Assembly (NCBI RefSeq): GCF_020905345.1
Contig: NZ_JAJJMO010000001.1
Coordinates: forward strand, 4,836,001-4,900,000
Length of the DNA stretch: 64,000 bases
Origin: Flavobacterium pisciphilum
GTDB taxonomy: Bacteria > Bacteroidota > Bacteroidia > Flavobacteriales > Flavobacteriaceae
Direction: 5' to 3'
The notes under the pieces were generated by a model. It did not search any database. It saw only the letters and a list, made by a program, of their open reading frames with translations, and was not told the origin of the DNA. Both the position numbers and the translations under genes were made by a program. This document shows, in pieces, positions 56,088 to 63,477 of the stretch (its first letter is position 1; each line of letters starts with the position of its first letter).

Positions 56088-56504
56088 ATGATAAAACTAA
56101 TAAAGACCATACCTGCATTTCCTGTTCGGGATATTGAAAAAGCAGTTGCCTTTTATAAAGCCCGATTGGGCTTTGATTGCAGACATATGGAAGAAACCTT
56201 TGCAATATTAATTAGGAATGGTATAGACTTACATTTATGGGCTTCCTGTAATTATAGCTGGAAATGGAAAAGTATTTTTTTATTTCTCAAACCGATTAGT
56301 AGCGGAGCGGAAAGTTTTTTGGCAGGTACACACAGTTGCCGGATTGAAATAAAAGGCATTGACGAACTGTATAAAGAACTAAAAGAAAAGGAAGTATTAC
56401 ACAATGAAAAAACCGAAATAGAAACCACTTACTACGACACAAGAGAATTTGCAACTTTGGACTTATACGGAAATTTACTAACCTTTTACGAAAATATACA
56501 GTAG
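56088..56504 (+). CDS. Bleomycin-resistance-type VOC-fold binding protein
   Basis: 138 aa with one VOC/glyoxalase fold: TIPAFPVRDIEKAVAFYKARLGFDCRHMEETFAIL and SFLAGTHSCRIEIKGIDELYKELK, close to the pattern of Ble proteins that bind and neutralise bleomycin-type glycopeptides. No metal-site triad of true glyoxalases is evident. It stands alone between the ars operon and the second mer-type arsR. Confidence 0.78.
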   Translation: MIKLIKTIPAFPVRDIEKAVAFYKARLGFDCRHMEETFAILIRNGIDLHLWASCNYSWKWKSIFLFLKPISSGAESFLAGTHSCRIEIKGIDELYKELKEKEVLHNEKTEIETTYYDTREFATLDLYGNLLTFYENIQ

Positions 56505-56552
56505 GAACAAACAGTTCAACCAAGCCGGTTTTAACTTTTTGTATTTTAGCAA

Positions 56553-56582
56553 TTGCTTAAATAAGCAAATTAACTATATTTG
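56553..56582 (+). promoter_or_regulatory. Promoter and perfect operator palindrome of the second mer-type arsR
   Basis: TTGCTTAAATAAGCAA (56553-56568) is a perfect 7-2-7 palindrome that includes the -33 TTG, and TATATTTG (56575-56582) is an exact -7 box 19 bases later. The same half-site stands in front of the mer operon at 33260. The ATG at 56587 begins about at the expected start of transcription, so the mRNA may be leaderless. Confidence 0.8.
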
Positions 56583-56586
56583 CAAC

Positions 56587-56991
56587 ATGGATAGTACTTC
56601 TTGTATAAGACAACAGGCGGACATTAAACAAATCAATCGCTGTAAAGAACGAGTTTCAGAACTTCACGGTTCGTTTGACTATTTGTCGAATGGACTTGAA
56701 TTGGCGGGAAACAATGTAAGACTGAAAATCCTGTTTCTGATTTATGAAGAAAAACGACTATGTGTTTGTGATTTAAGCGATATTCTCGGTATGACAATTT
56801 CTGCAATTTCTCAACATTTACGAAAGCTCAAAGACCGTAGACTAATTGAAACGGAAAGAAAAGCACAAACTATTTTTTATTCATTGACAAAAGAGTATGA
56901 AAAAATGTTGACCCCATTTTTTGAAATACTTGATGATAATAAAATTTTATCTGATTCTCCGCAAACACACCTAATATTTTTAGTATATTAG
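56587..56991 (+). CDS. ArsR/SmtB-family repressor, mer type, tail replaced by IS sequence
   Basis: 134 aa from the ATG at 56587. It is closely related to the mer-operon repressor at 33322 (shared LAGN-VRLKILFL, CDLSDILGM and ISQHLRKLKD; a Cys-x-Cys in LCVCDLSD). The last 13 residues (after Asn-Lys-Ile-Leu) are read from the left end of the IS1595 element at 56950, so the native end and whatever gene followed have been lost. The DNA-binding part is whole and may still work. Confidence 0.85.
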   Translation: MDSTSCIRQQADIKQINRCKERVSELHGSFDYLSNGLELAGNNVRLKILFLIYEEKRLCVCDLSDILGMTISAISQHLRKLKDRRLIETERKAQTIFYSLTKEYEKMLTPFFEILDDNKILSDSPQTHLIFLVY

Positions 56992-57932
56992 CGCTCAAAA
57001 AGCAGGGATTATGAACATATTCAGTTTTACGGCTCATTTCGGTTCGGAGGAAGATTGTCGTTTGCATTTCAAGGAGCAGCGTGATAAGGAAGGGGTTGTC
57101 TGCAAGCGATGCGGGGGCACTTCCCATTATTGGTTACAGGGTAAATGGAGTTATGAATGCAAAGGTTGCCGTTTCCGCACCTCGTTGCGCAGCGGTACGA
57201 TCATGGAGAGCTCCAAGCTGCCGTTTCTGGTGTGGTACAAAACGATGTTCCTGATGAGTTGCACAAAAAAGGGATTCTCCACCAACGAACTCCAGAAGCA
57301 ATTAGGATTGAAGCGTTACGAACCGGTATGGGCGATGGTACACAAACTCCGCAGGGCGATGGGCAACCGGGATGCAAGGTATACACTGGAAGGGATGATA
57401 GAACTGGATGAGGGTTACTTTTCGGTGGCCAGTAAGGAAATCGAGCGAGGCAAGGGTACACGTGGCCGGGGAGCCGAGGGAAAGCAGAACGTTGCGGTGA
57501 TGGCCGAAAGCACCCCGTTGGAAGATATCGAAACGGGCAAAAAGGAGAAGCATGTGCGTTATTTCAAGGCCAGGGTACTGGATAGCCATCAAAGTGAAGG
57601 AATCAACGGCGTGGTCAGGGACTGCATGGAGGATGATGCCATCGTATTTTCGGACAAAAGCACTTCTTACGTTGACATCTCCGATCTGGTGGAATTGCAC
57701 GTCACCGAGAAATCAGACGCCAAAACCACCAAGGAAACACTCAAATGGGTGCATATCGCAATCAGTAATGCAAAACGGACATTGCTGGGCAACTACCATA
57801 AAATCAAAAGGAAATACTTACAGTTGTATCTCAACGAGTTTATTTACAAATTAAACAGACGGTATTTTGGAGACAAACTCTTTGACAGACTAGTAATTGC
57901 GAATATAACAGGTGCATAAACGGATAATCAGA
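56950..57932 (+). mobile_element. IS1595-family insertion sequence
   Basis: 983 bp. Ends are imperfect inverted repeats, TCTGATTCTCCG... at 56950-56972 and TCTGATTATCCG... on the reverse strand at 57932-57910, both ending CACCT. It carries one transposase whose stop codon lies inside the right repeat. I see no target duplication: the 8 bases on the two sides differ. It therefore joins two unrelated regions (a metal repressor on the left, a broken exonuclease on the right) and a deletion or recombination probably followed insertion. Confidence 0.85.
57011..57919 (+). CDS. IS1595-family transposase (ISXO2-like DDE)
   Basis: 302 aa. The N-terminal zinc ribbon (CKRCGGTSHYWLQGKWSYECKGCRFRTSLRSGT) is followed by the ISXO2-like DDE/N transposase domain with IELDEGYFSV (first Asp), DKSTSYVDI (second acidic site) and WVHIAISNAKRTLLGNYHKI with YLNEFIYKLNRRYF. 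It is full length. The base composition is more GC-rich than its neighbours. Confidence 0.95.
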   Translation: MNIFSFTAHFGSEEDCRLHFKEQRDKEGVVCKRCGGTSHYWLQGKWSYECKGCRFRTSLRSGTIMESSKLPFLVWYKTMFLMSCTKKGFSTNELQKQLGLKRYEPVWAMVHKLRRAMGNRDARYTLEGMIELDEGYFSVASKEIERGKGTRGRGAEGKQNVAVMAESTPLEDIETGKKEKHVRYFKARVLDSHQSEGINGVVRDCMEDDAIVFSDKSTSYVDISDLVELHVTEKSDAKTTKETLKWVHIAISNAKRTLLGNYHKIKRKYLQLYLNEFIYKLNRRYFGDKLFDRLVIANITGA

Positions 57933-58534
57933 AAAATCTATATGAACATTATAATTTAAAACCATATGTCATAAGTTATATTGACACAATGTTATTTGCA
58001 GATAAACTTGGGATGCCTAAAAAAATAAAAGATTTAGCAGAGAGTTTGGACTTAGAAGTAACAAATCATCACGACCCAGAATTCGATGCAAAACTTTGTG
58101 CTTTAATATTTGGCGAATTGACTGACAAGTATCCAAGTTATCAAGAACTAATAAGAAAAATTGATGACCAGCCTAAAACAAATAATAATTATTTCAATCA
58201 ACCAAGTGAAGATGTTTTAGAAGAAAATGAAGAGCATTTATCAAATTATCAAATAACTCAAAACGAACTTGAAAACATTGATTTAATAGGAAAAGGAATA
58301 GTTATTACGGGCAACTTTTCAATAGAAAGAGAAGAAATAAAAACTTTTCTAATGAAAATTGGTGGACAAATAAAATCAGGAATAACAGGTAAAGTAGATT
58401 TTGTTTTTGCAGGTGAAGATTGTGGTTGGTCAAAAATCCAAAAAATAAACGACTTAAACCAATCAAAAAAAGCAAACATTAGAATTTTAAACGAAGCTGA
58501 CTTAAATTATCTTATCAAAAAATACGGCATATAA
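57933..58534 (+). pseudogene. 3' part of a DEDDh exonuclease with BRCT domain, cut by IS1595
   Basis: The frame is open from the IS end and reads KNLYEHYNLKPYVISYIDTM before the first ATG at 57989. This and NHHDPEFDAKLCALIF (the last catalytic His and Asp motif) are the end of a DnaQ-like 3'-5' exonuclease, followed by a linker and a BRCT domain (IDLIGKGIVITGNFSIEREEIK, GKVDFVFAGEDCG). The first two exonuclease motifs are missing. Its stop codon lies inside the first cassette palindrome, so it was the gene of an upstream cassette. Confidence 0.8.
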
Positions 58535-58725
58535 CATCGCATTGGCAAAATGGCGGGTTAAGTGCCAAACTCAACTTTTGTGCATTTTATTCCGCCGAAT
58601 GTGTTCCACATTCAGCTTTTTTTAATAATTTAGCTTCTGTGGAAACACATCGGCTACGTCACTGCTAAATTGAACTTTTTGTCCAATTTATCCGCCACTT
58701 CGCCAATGCGTTTCCCGTTAGTGGC
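58526..58725 (+). repeat. attC-like cassette site 1 (200 bp)
   Basis: The site starts GGCATATAAC and ends GTTAGTGGC. CGCATTGGC near the left end pairs with GCCAATGCG near the right, TGGCGGgTTAA with TTATCCGCCA, and an inner CCGAATGTGTTCCACA with TGTGGAAACACATCGG. It closes the broken exonuclease-BRCT cassette and opens the OXA cassette, whose first bases GTTAGTGGC match the arm of site 2. Confidence 0.85.
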
Positions 58726-58754
58726 AACAAAAACAAACGATAATTAGACAATAA

Positions 58755-59579
58755 ATGAAAAATATTTTATTTGTAGTTTTTATTTCAATGATATTTTTAT
58801 TTGTTTGCTGTAACACAACAACGAATAAAAACATAATTGAAACAGAAATTTCTGATTTTGACAAAATTTTAGATAGTTTTCAAGTAAATGGTTCAATTCT
58901 AATTTATGATAACGACAAGAATACTTTTTACTCAAATGACTTTGATTGGGCTAAAAACGGAAAATTACCTGCATCAACATTCAAAATTCCAAATTCTATA
59001 ATTGCTGTTGAATTAGGCATTATTGAAAATGATACAACTATTTTAAAATGGAATGGCGAGCAGAGAAAAATGGATATTTGGGAAAAAGATTTATCATTTA
59101 AAGATGCTTTTAGAATTTCCTGTGTTCCTTGCTATCAGGAAATTGCAAGGAAAATCGGAACAATTAAAATGAAAGAATATTTAGAAAAATTTGAGTATAA
59201 AAATATGATTTTTGACAGTTTAACGATTGACAATTTTTGGCTTGAAGGAAATTCAAAAATATCTCAAAAACAACAAATCGACTTTTTAAGGAAATTCTAT
59301 TTTTCAAAATTTCCAATTTCTGATAGGACAATAAAGATTGTCAAAAATATTATGGAAATTGAGCGAACTGAAAATTACATTTTAAGCGGTAAGACTGGAT
59401 TAAGTTCGATAGAAGAAAAATATAATGGTTGGTTTGTTGGTTATGTTGAAACAAAATCTAATGTTTATTTTTTTGCAACAAATGTAATTCCGACAGACGG
59501 ATTGAATGTTGATGATTTTATTTCATCGAGAATTAATGTAACAAAAAATGCGTTAAAGCAAATGAATATAATGAAATGA
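58755..59579 (+). CDS. blaOXA-347: Class D beta-lactamase OXA-347
   Basis: 274 aa, recognised as OXA-347. It hydrolyses penicillins through a serine acyl-enzyme. The lipoprotein-type leader is MKNILFVVFISMIFLFVCC. Class D motifs are STFK (Ser about 76, in PASTFKIPNS), SCV (about 124) and KTG in LSGKTGLS (about 212). Only 29 bases lie between the cassette site and the ATG, too few for a promoter of its own, so expression depends on upstream transcription. Confidence 0.93.
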   Translation: MKNILFVVFISMIFLFVCCNTTTNKNIIETEISDFDKILDSFQVNGSILIYDNDKNTFYSNDFDWAKNGKLPASTFKIPNSIIAVELGIIENDTTILKWNGEQRKMDIWEKDLSFKDAFRISCVPCYQEIARKIGTIKMKEYLEKFEYKNMIFDSLTIDNFWLEGNSKISQKQQIDFLRKFYFSKFPISDRTIKIVKNIMEIERTENYILSGKTGLSSIEEKYNGWFVGYVETKSNVYFFATNVIPTDGLNVDDFISSRINVTKNALKQMNIMK

Positions 59580-59584
59580 TAAAT

Positions 59585-59724
59585 GCCACTAACATATGGT
59601 AGCCGATAATTGCCGGCTTTCGTGCCAACTTGATACTTTGGTGCTTTTAACGAACCGAAGTGCTAAATTGATACGAAAGTGCTGTAAATCCGGCAACTAC
59701 GGCTACCATTTTTCGTTATGCGGC
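59585..59724 (+). repeat. attC-like cassette site 2 (140 bp)
   Basis: Starts GCCACTAAC, the exact complement of GTTAGTGGC that opens the OXA cassette at 58717. Stems: ATGGTAGCCG with CGGCTACCAT and TTGCCGG with CCGGCAA. It ends GTTATGCGGC, which opens the erm(F) cassette. It begins six bases after the OXA stop codon. Confidence 0.9.
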
Positions 59725-59781
59725 AGCTTAAAAGACGACACCAAACCAGAAAAATCATCTTGACAACCACCCGACTTTGAA

Positions 59782-60582
59782 CTACGAAGGATGAAATTTT
59801 TCAGGGACAACTTCCAGCATTTCCAAAAAACAGTTTACCCATTGACTTGGAGACAAACAAACAATTTGAGCATTAAGGTTTAAACCGAATTTTTCCGAAA
59901 TTGACCTGACCTGACTTTTCCTGAAAATCGACTTTAAAGCTGTTTTTACAGATAAATCAGGTTTCTCTAACAGACAGGAAATAAATGCTAAGTATTTGGC
60001 TTTAAACTTAAAATCAAAAAATAACTGTTTTCTTTTAATGTTTAACAGGGCTGATTTGACAGTTGGCGGTGGAAAGAAACTTTCAGGACCTACCTCATAG
60101 ACAAGTTTCAAATCAAAAAAAGTATGATAGAAAACGGTATATGGATTGTAAAGCTTCCTCGAAAATAACTTTTGTGTAGGTTCTAACTGAAGGACAATGG
60201 AACCTCCCAGAAAATTTCCAAGACTCTCAAACATCAGGATTTTGAAAATATCGGAAGTAATGCCATAAGGAATATTTGACACCACTTTGAAAGGAAATTT
60301 CGGAACTGCAAAATTCCTAAAATCACAACCGACAACTTGAACATTTCGGGCATCAGAAAATAATTTTCGTAAATGTTCAACCAAAGCTGTGTCGTTTTCA
60401 ATAGCAACAACATTGTTGGCGATTTTTAATAAATGAACAGTAAGAAACCCCTTGCCTGCCCCAATATCTAAAACCGTATCCTGATTACTTATATTTGCTT
60501 GTCTTATTGCATCTTTTATTAGCACTTTATCAATAGTAAAGTGCTGACCCGTAAAACGAACGGGCAATTTCTTTTTTGTCAT
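59782..60582 (-). CDS. erm(F): 23S rRNA adenine-N6 methyltransferase ErmF
   Basis: 266 aa, recognised as ErmF. It dimethylates A2058 of 23S rRNA and so blocks macrolides, lincosamides and streptogramin B. SAM-binding motifs are visible: VLDIGAGKGFLTVHL (motif I, about 38-52), VAIENDTAL and VVSNIPYGITSDIF (the N-I-P-Y catalytic motif, about 101-114). It is inverted relative to the cassette order and has its own promoter and a leader with an upstream short frame. Confidence 0.97.
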   Translation of the reverse strand: MTKKKLPVRFTGQHFTIDKVLIKDAIRQANISNQDTVLDIGAGKGFLTVHLLKIANNVVAIENDTALVEHLRKLFSDARNVQVVGCDFRNFAVPKFPFKVVSNIPYGITSDIFKILMFESLGNFLGGSIVLQLEPTQKLFSRKLYNPYTVFYHTFFDLKLVYEVGPESFFPPPTVKSALLNIKRKQLFFDFKFKAKYLAFISCLLEKPDLSVKTALKSIFRKSQVRSISEKFGLNLNAQIVCLSPSQWVNCFLEMLEVVPEKFHPS

Positions 60583-60826
60583 TAGTAACTTCTTACAGGT
60601 GAATACTTGAATTCAAATCGTGGAGAAGTGAATAGACAGTATTACCCGACAGAGCAACTATGACAACGTAACGCCTTTACAAAAAAGTCGGTACACGAAA
60701 CCCATAGACTAATTGTCTTGACCTAAAAGAGATTGGAATTTTCAGGACTGCCTATCACTTAGATAGAAGTCCAAGGTCTGCTGAAATACATAATTCAAAA
60801 ATTGAAATTGCTTGACTGCAAATTTA
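60583..60826 (-). promoter_or_regulatory. erm(F) promoter and leader with attenuator-like folds
   Basis: TAAATTTG (minus strand, 60826-60819) fits the -7 box. The roughly 230-base leader holds an upstream frame (60791-60759), a hairpin overlapping its end (60772-60745), and two mutually exclusive stems: AGAC/GTCT (60718-60706) and a terminator-like AGTC-GGT/ACC-GACT with a T6 tail (60710-60681). This is the layout of ribosome-controlled attenuation. Confidence 0.6.
60759..60791 (-). CDS. Leader peptide MYFSRPWTSI upstream of erm(F)
   Basis: A ten-codon frame, ATG at 60791 to TAA at 60759, about 20 bases after the predicted transcription start. Its first seven residues are MYFSRPW; the leader of ere(D) at 63437 reads MYFSKPW. 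Twenty-one of 23 bases around it agree between the two leaders. A macrolide-dependent arrest peptide is the most likely role, but no arrest has been shown. Confidence 0.65.
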   Translation of the reverse strand: MYFSRPWTSI

Positions 60827-60875
60827 GTAACTTTGCTTGACAAATTAACGAGAAAGAAGAGAAAATGAAAACCGA

Positions 60876-61014
60876 CCGCATAACATCACCTATACGCAAG
60901 CAGGGGTTTCGTGCTTCGTAGGACAGTTAAGTGGTAAATTTAAAGTTCAGTTCTTCGTAGGAAGTTCAGTGGTTAAAATCCCTGCCTGCGTATAGCTGAG
61001 AACCGTTGTACGAC
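60876..61014 (+). repeat. attC-like cassette site 3 (139 bp)
   Basis: Starts CCGCATAAC, exact complement of GTTATGCGG that opens the erm(F) cassette at 59715. The main stem pairs TATACGCAAGCAGGG with CCCTGCCTGCGTATA. It ends GTTGTACGAC, opening the aadS cassette. The gene before it is inverted, so the site lies on the promoter side of erm(F). Confidence 0.9.
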
Positions 61015-61037
61015 ATAGTAAAACCGAACCAAACAAA

Positions 61038-61901
61038 ATGAAAGTCAGAGAAGAAAAGTTAAGAACAATTATAGAATGGTCGGAGAAAAACGAAGATGTA
61101 AGAGTTCTTCTTCTGACAAGTTCACTTGTAAATCCTTTAGCACTTGTTGACGAATTTAGTGATTTAGACATTGAATTTGTTTTTGAGGATAATACAAATT
61201 ACATTTCAGACAAAAGCTGGACGCTTAAATTCGGAAATCCAATTGCTATGATTGAAGAAGACGAAAGTTGTTTTAACCATAAACACGCAATGAAAATGCT
61301 ACTTTATGAAGACGGTGTGAAAGTAGATTTTAAACTTTACAGCAAATCAAAATTTATAAAGGAAACGCAAGAGAAAGAATTACCAGAAGATTGGGATATT
61401 GGTTATAAAATTTTAATTGATAAAGATGGTATTACAAAGCAAATGCTGAAACCAACTTATCAAATTTCCATTATCAAAAAACCGTCTGAAAAAGAGTTTC
61501 AAAATCTAATAAACGATTTTTGGTGGGACACAACTTACGTGGCAAAGTGTCTTGTGAGAGATGAAATATTCTATGCGAAATTTATGTCGGAAACCGTTAT
61601 TCGCACAGAATATTTAATTCCTTTAATTGAATGGCACATTGCAAGTGAACACAATTGGAACATAACGACCAATAAATATGGACGGCTTTTCAAAAAGTAT
61701 CTTAACCAGGAAATGTGGGCTAAAACAGAACAAACATTTTCAGGGAGCGATATAAAGGAAAATTGGACTGCTCTATTTTCAATGACTGATTTAGTTTCAG
61801 AAATAGGAACTGAATTGTCAAAAAAATTAGAGTACAAATACCCGGATAAATTAGAAAATGACATACGAAAATATTTAGCTGGACTAAAACCCAAAACATA
61901 A
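61038..61901 (+). CDS. aadS: Aminoglycoside 6-adenylyltransferase AadS
   Basis: 287 aa, recognised as AadS, which adenylates streptomycin. The nucleotidyltransferase motif is LLTSSLVNPLALVDEFSDLDIEFVF (DxD about 43-45) with a later GVKVDFKLY Asp (about 98). The C-terminal helical domain is intact. The ATG is 23 bases from the end of the preceding cassette site, with no promoter in between. Confidence 0.95.
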   Translation: MKVREEKLRTIIEWSEKNEDVRVLLLTSSLVNPLALVDEFSDLDIEFVFEDNTNYISDKSWTLKFGNPIAMIEEDESCFNHKHAMKMLLYEDGVKVDFKLYSKSKFIKETQEKELPEDWDIGYKILIDKDGITKQMLKPTYQISIIKKPSEKEFQNLINDFWWDTTYVAKCLVRDEIFYAKFMSETVIRTEYLIPLIEWHIASEHNWNITTNKYGRLFKKYLNQEMWAKTEQTFSGSDIKENWTALFSMTDLVSEIGTELSKKLEYKYPDKLENDIRKYLAGLKPKT

Positions 61902-61905
61902 CTAC

Positions 61906-62043
61906 GTCGTACAACATCGTATTGGCAATAGGCGGGCTGAACGGCTTCGTATCAACGGAAGTGCAAAATTCAACTTCTGTTCTTCGATTAAAGTTCAGTG
62001 CTAAAAATCCCGCCCATCGCCAATACGCGGCACGTTATGTGAA
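61906..62043 (+). repeat. attC-like cassette site 4 (138 bp)
   Basis: Starts GTCGTACAAC, exact complement of GTTGTACGAC at the start of the aadS cassette (61005). CGTATTGGC pairs with GCCAATACG and GGCGGG with CCCGCC. It ends GTTATGTGAA, opening the ere(D) cassette. It begins four bases after the aadS stop. Confidence 0.9.
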
Positions 62044-62101
62044 AGAATAAAACGGCACCTCCAAAAAGAAAGTGCCGTTTCGAAATTAAATTTATAAATT
62101 C

Positions 62102-63328
62102 TCAATCCACTACTTCTGAAACAGTTGATTTTTCTATTAGAAAAATTCCGTCAAAAGCTTCTTCTATTTCAGTTTTTAGGCACATCGAATCAAATCGAAT
62201 CTTATTACAATTTTTTAATTCCGTACTTCTGTTCATTAGTAAACAGCATTCTTTTCCTCCAAATTCTTGCATAATAAATTCAACAGAATCCGACTCTGGA
62301 AAATCAAGTGGAAATTTATCAACCCTAAAGCCAAATTGATAATCATTATCAGGATACAATGCCGCAGTTTCTCCACGTAGATTAGTTATTGCAAATGCTT
62401 TATATTTTTCTCCAAAAGTCATCGAAAGTCTTTGCCCCATTGGATAACAACTAATAAATCCATCAAAATCTACCGGAGTTTTTTGAATGTGAGCATTGTG
62501 GGCAACCAAAATAATCTTTTTACCAAGTGAATTTTTCAAAAACCAATCAATGCTTTCTGCCATATACTGGTCTTTTGCTCCCATATCTCCTTCAATTCCC
62601 CTTTCAGTAATGAAACTTTCCATAGCATCAGCATTATAATTCATATAAATCAAGCCTTTAACTTGATGAACTATCGATTGAAATTCTAAACTTTCTAATT
62701 TTGGTTGAAGAGTAATCAAACGAATGTAAACTTTTAATAGCAATGCTTTTAATTCATTATGTTCAGCTTCATCAAAAAGCGATAAATTTAACGCAAGCTG
62801 AGAAGTCGAATAGAAATCAAATTTCTCAGCAAGATTTAAAATCTTCTGTAAGACATCAGAAGAAACGATTGAAAGTCTTTGCAAATAATCAGATACAATA
62901 CGAAAGTTTGGAAAATAAGAACCTCCATTTTTAGGAATATCCACACCTAAAAAGGTAATTTGATTATTATTGTCTTGATTATACCGACGAAGCCATAGCA
63001 AAGTATCTTTAAACTCATTTGGATAATAAAAGTGTGACAGTAACTTATCCAAATCGTCGAATGGAATTTGTGATTTTATCCACTTATCAACTTCTAATCC
63101 TTCAGAAAAACCAAACTCAAATGCCAAGGTGTCAAAATCACATTCAGTTACTAAAAACTCAATAACTTGATGCCTGAATGTAAAAAACTCTTTTATGAAA
63201 TGTGCGTTTTCGCCTAAACCAACAATTGTAGAAGAATCAAAATATTCTCGAAATCGAAAAAGACTTTGTTTTATGGATGTATTATTTTCCGAATTAAACG
63301 GAAAAGTTAAGGGTTTTATATTTTTCAT
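62102..63328 (-). CDS. ere(D): Erythromycin esterase EreD
   Basis: 408 aa, recognised as the Ere(D) type. It opens the macrolide ring by hydrolysis of the lactone. Motifs: GLGENAHFIKEFFTFRHQVIEFLV (His of the active site, about 38-61), FEFGFSEGLEVDKWI (Glu) and VAHNAHIQKTP (His-Asn-His, about 276). It is inverted in its cassette and has its own promoter and leader. Confidence 0.95.
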   Translation of the reverse strand: MKNIKPLTFPFNSENNTSIKQSLFRFREYFDSSTIVGLGENAHFIKEFFTFRHQVIEFLVTECDFDTLAFEFGFSEGLEVDKWIKSQIPFDDLDKLLSHFYYPNEFKDTLLWLRRYNQDNNNQITFLGVDIPKNGGSYFPNFRIVSDYLQRLSIVSSDVLQKILNLAEKFDFYSTSQLALNLSLFDEAEHNELKALLLKVYIRLITLQPKLESLEFQSIVHQVKGLIYMNYNADAMESFITERGIEGDMGAKDQYMAESIDWFLKNSLGKKIILVAHNAHIQKTPVDFDGFISCYPMGQRLSMTFGEKYKAFAITNLRGETAALYPDNDYQFGFRVDKFPLDFPESDSVEFIMQEFGGKECCLLMNRSTELKNCNKIRFDSMCLKTEIEEAFDGIFLIEKSTVSEVVD

Positions 63329-63466
63329 TATTACCTTATTTTAAATTAAAAATTAACGTACCAAATAGCAACCGTCTCAAAAAGACGATTTAATAATTTA
63401 CTTTAATTTTTAATTACCAAGGCTTGCTGAAATACATAAAATGTGAATTATTTGAATACAAAGATA
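63329..63466 (-). promoter_or_regulatory. ere(D) promoter and leader
   Basis: TATCTTTG (minus strand, 63466-63459) fits the -7 box. The leader of about 120 bases holds the MYFSKPW frame and a hairpin (CGTCT/AGACG, 63387-63373) between it and the ere(D) start. No clear T-run follows the hairpin, so control could be at translation. Confidence 0.6.
63414..63437 (-). CDS. Leader peptide MYFSKPW upstream of ere(D)
   Basis: Seven codons, ATG at 63437 to TAA at 63414, about 15 bases after the predicted transcription start. The reading frame, codons and position match the erm(F) leader except AAG (Lys) for AGA (Arg) at codon 5. After the leader codons the two leaders do not resemble each other, so the short frame is what is conserved. 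Confidence 0.65.
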   Translation of the reverse strand: MYFSKPW

Positions 63467-63477
63467 CTAAAAATTCC

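Noticed and set aside
60827..60836. GTAACTTTGC, matching the IntDOT core GTAnnTTTGC, as a possible secondary attachment site
   Set aside because: It occurs once, between erm(F) and site 3, without a partner copy, and is better explained by overlapping promoter boxes (TAACTTTG).
59782..63328. Tn4351/IS4351-borne erm(F) transposon
   Set aside because: erm(F), tet(X) and aadS are known from that transposon, but no IS4351 transposase or complete element is seen; the genes are in cassettes here.
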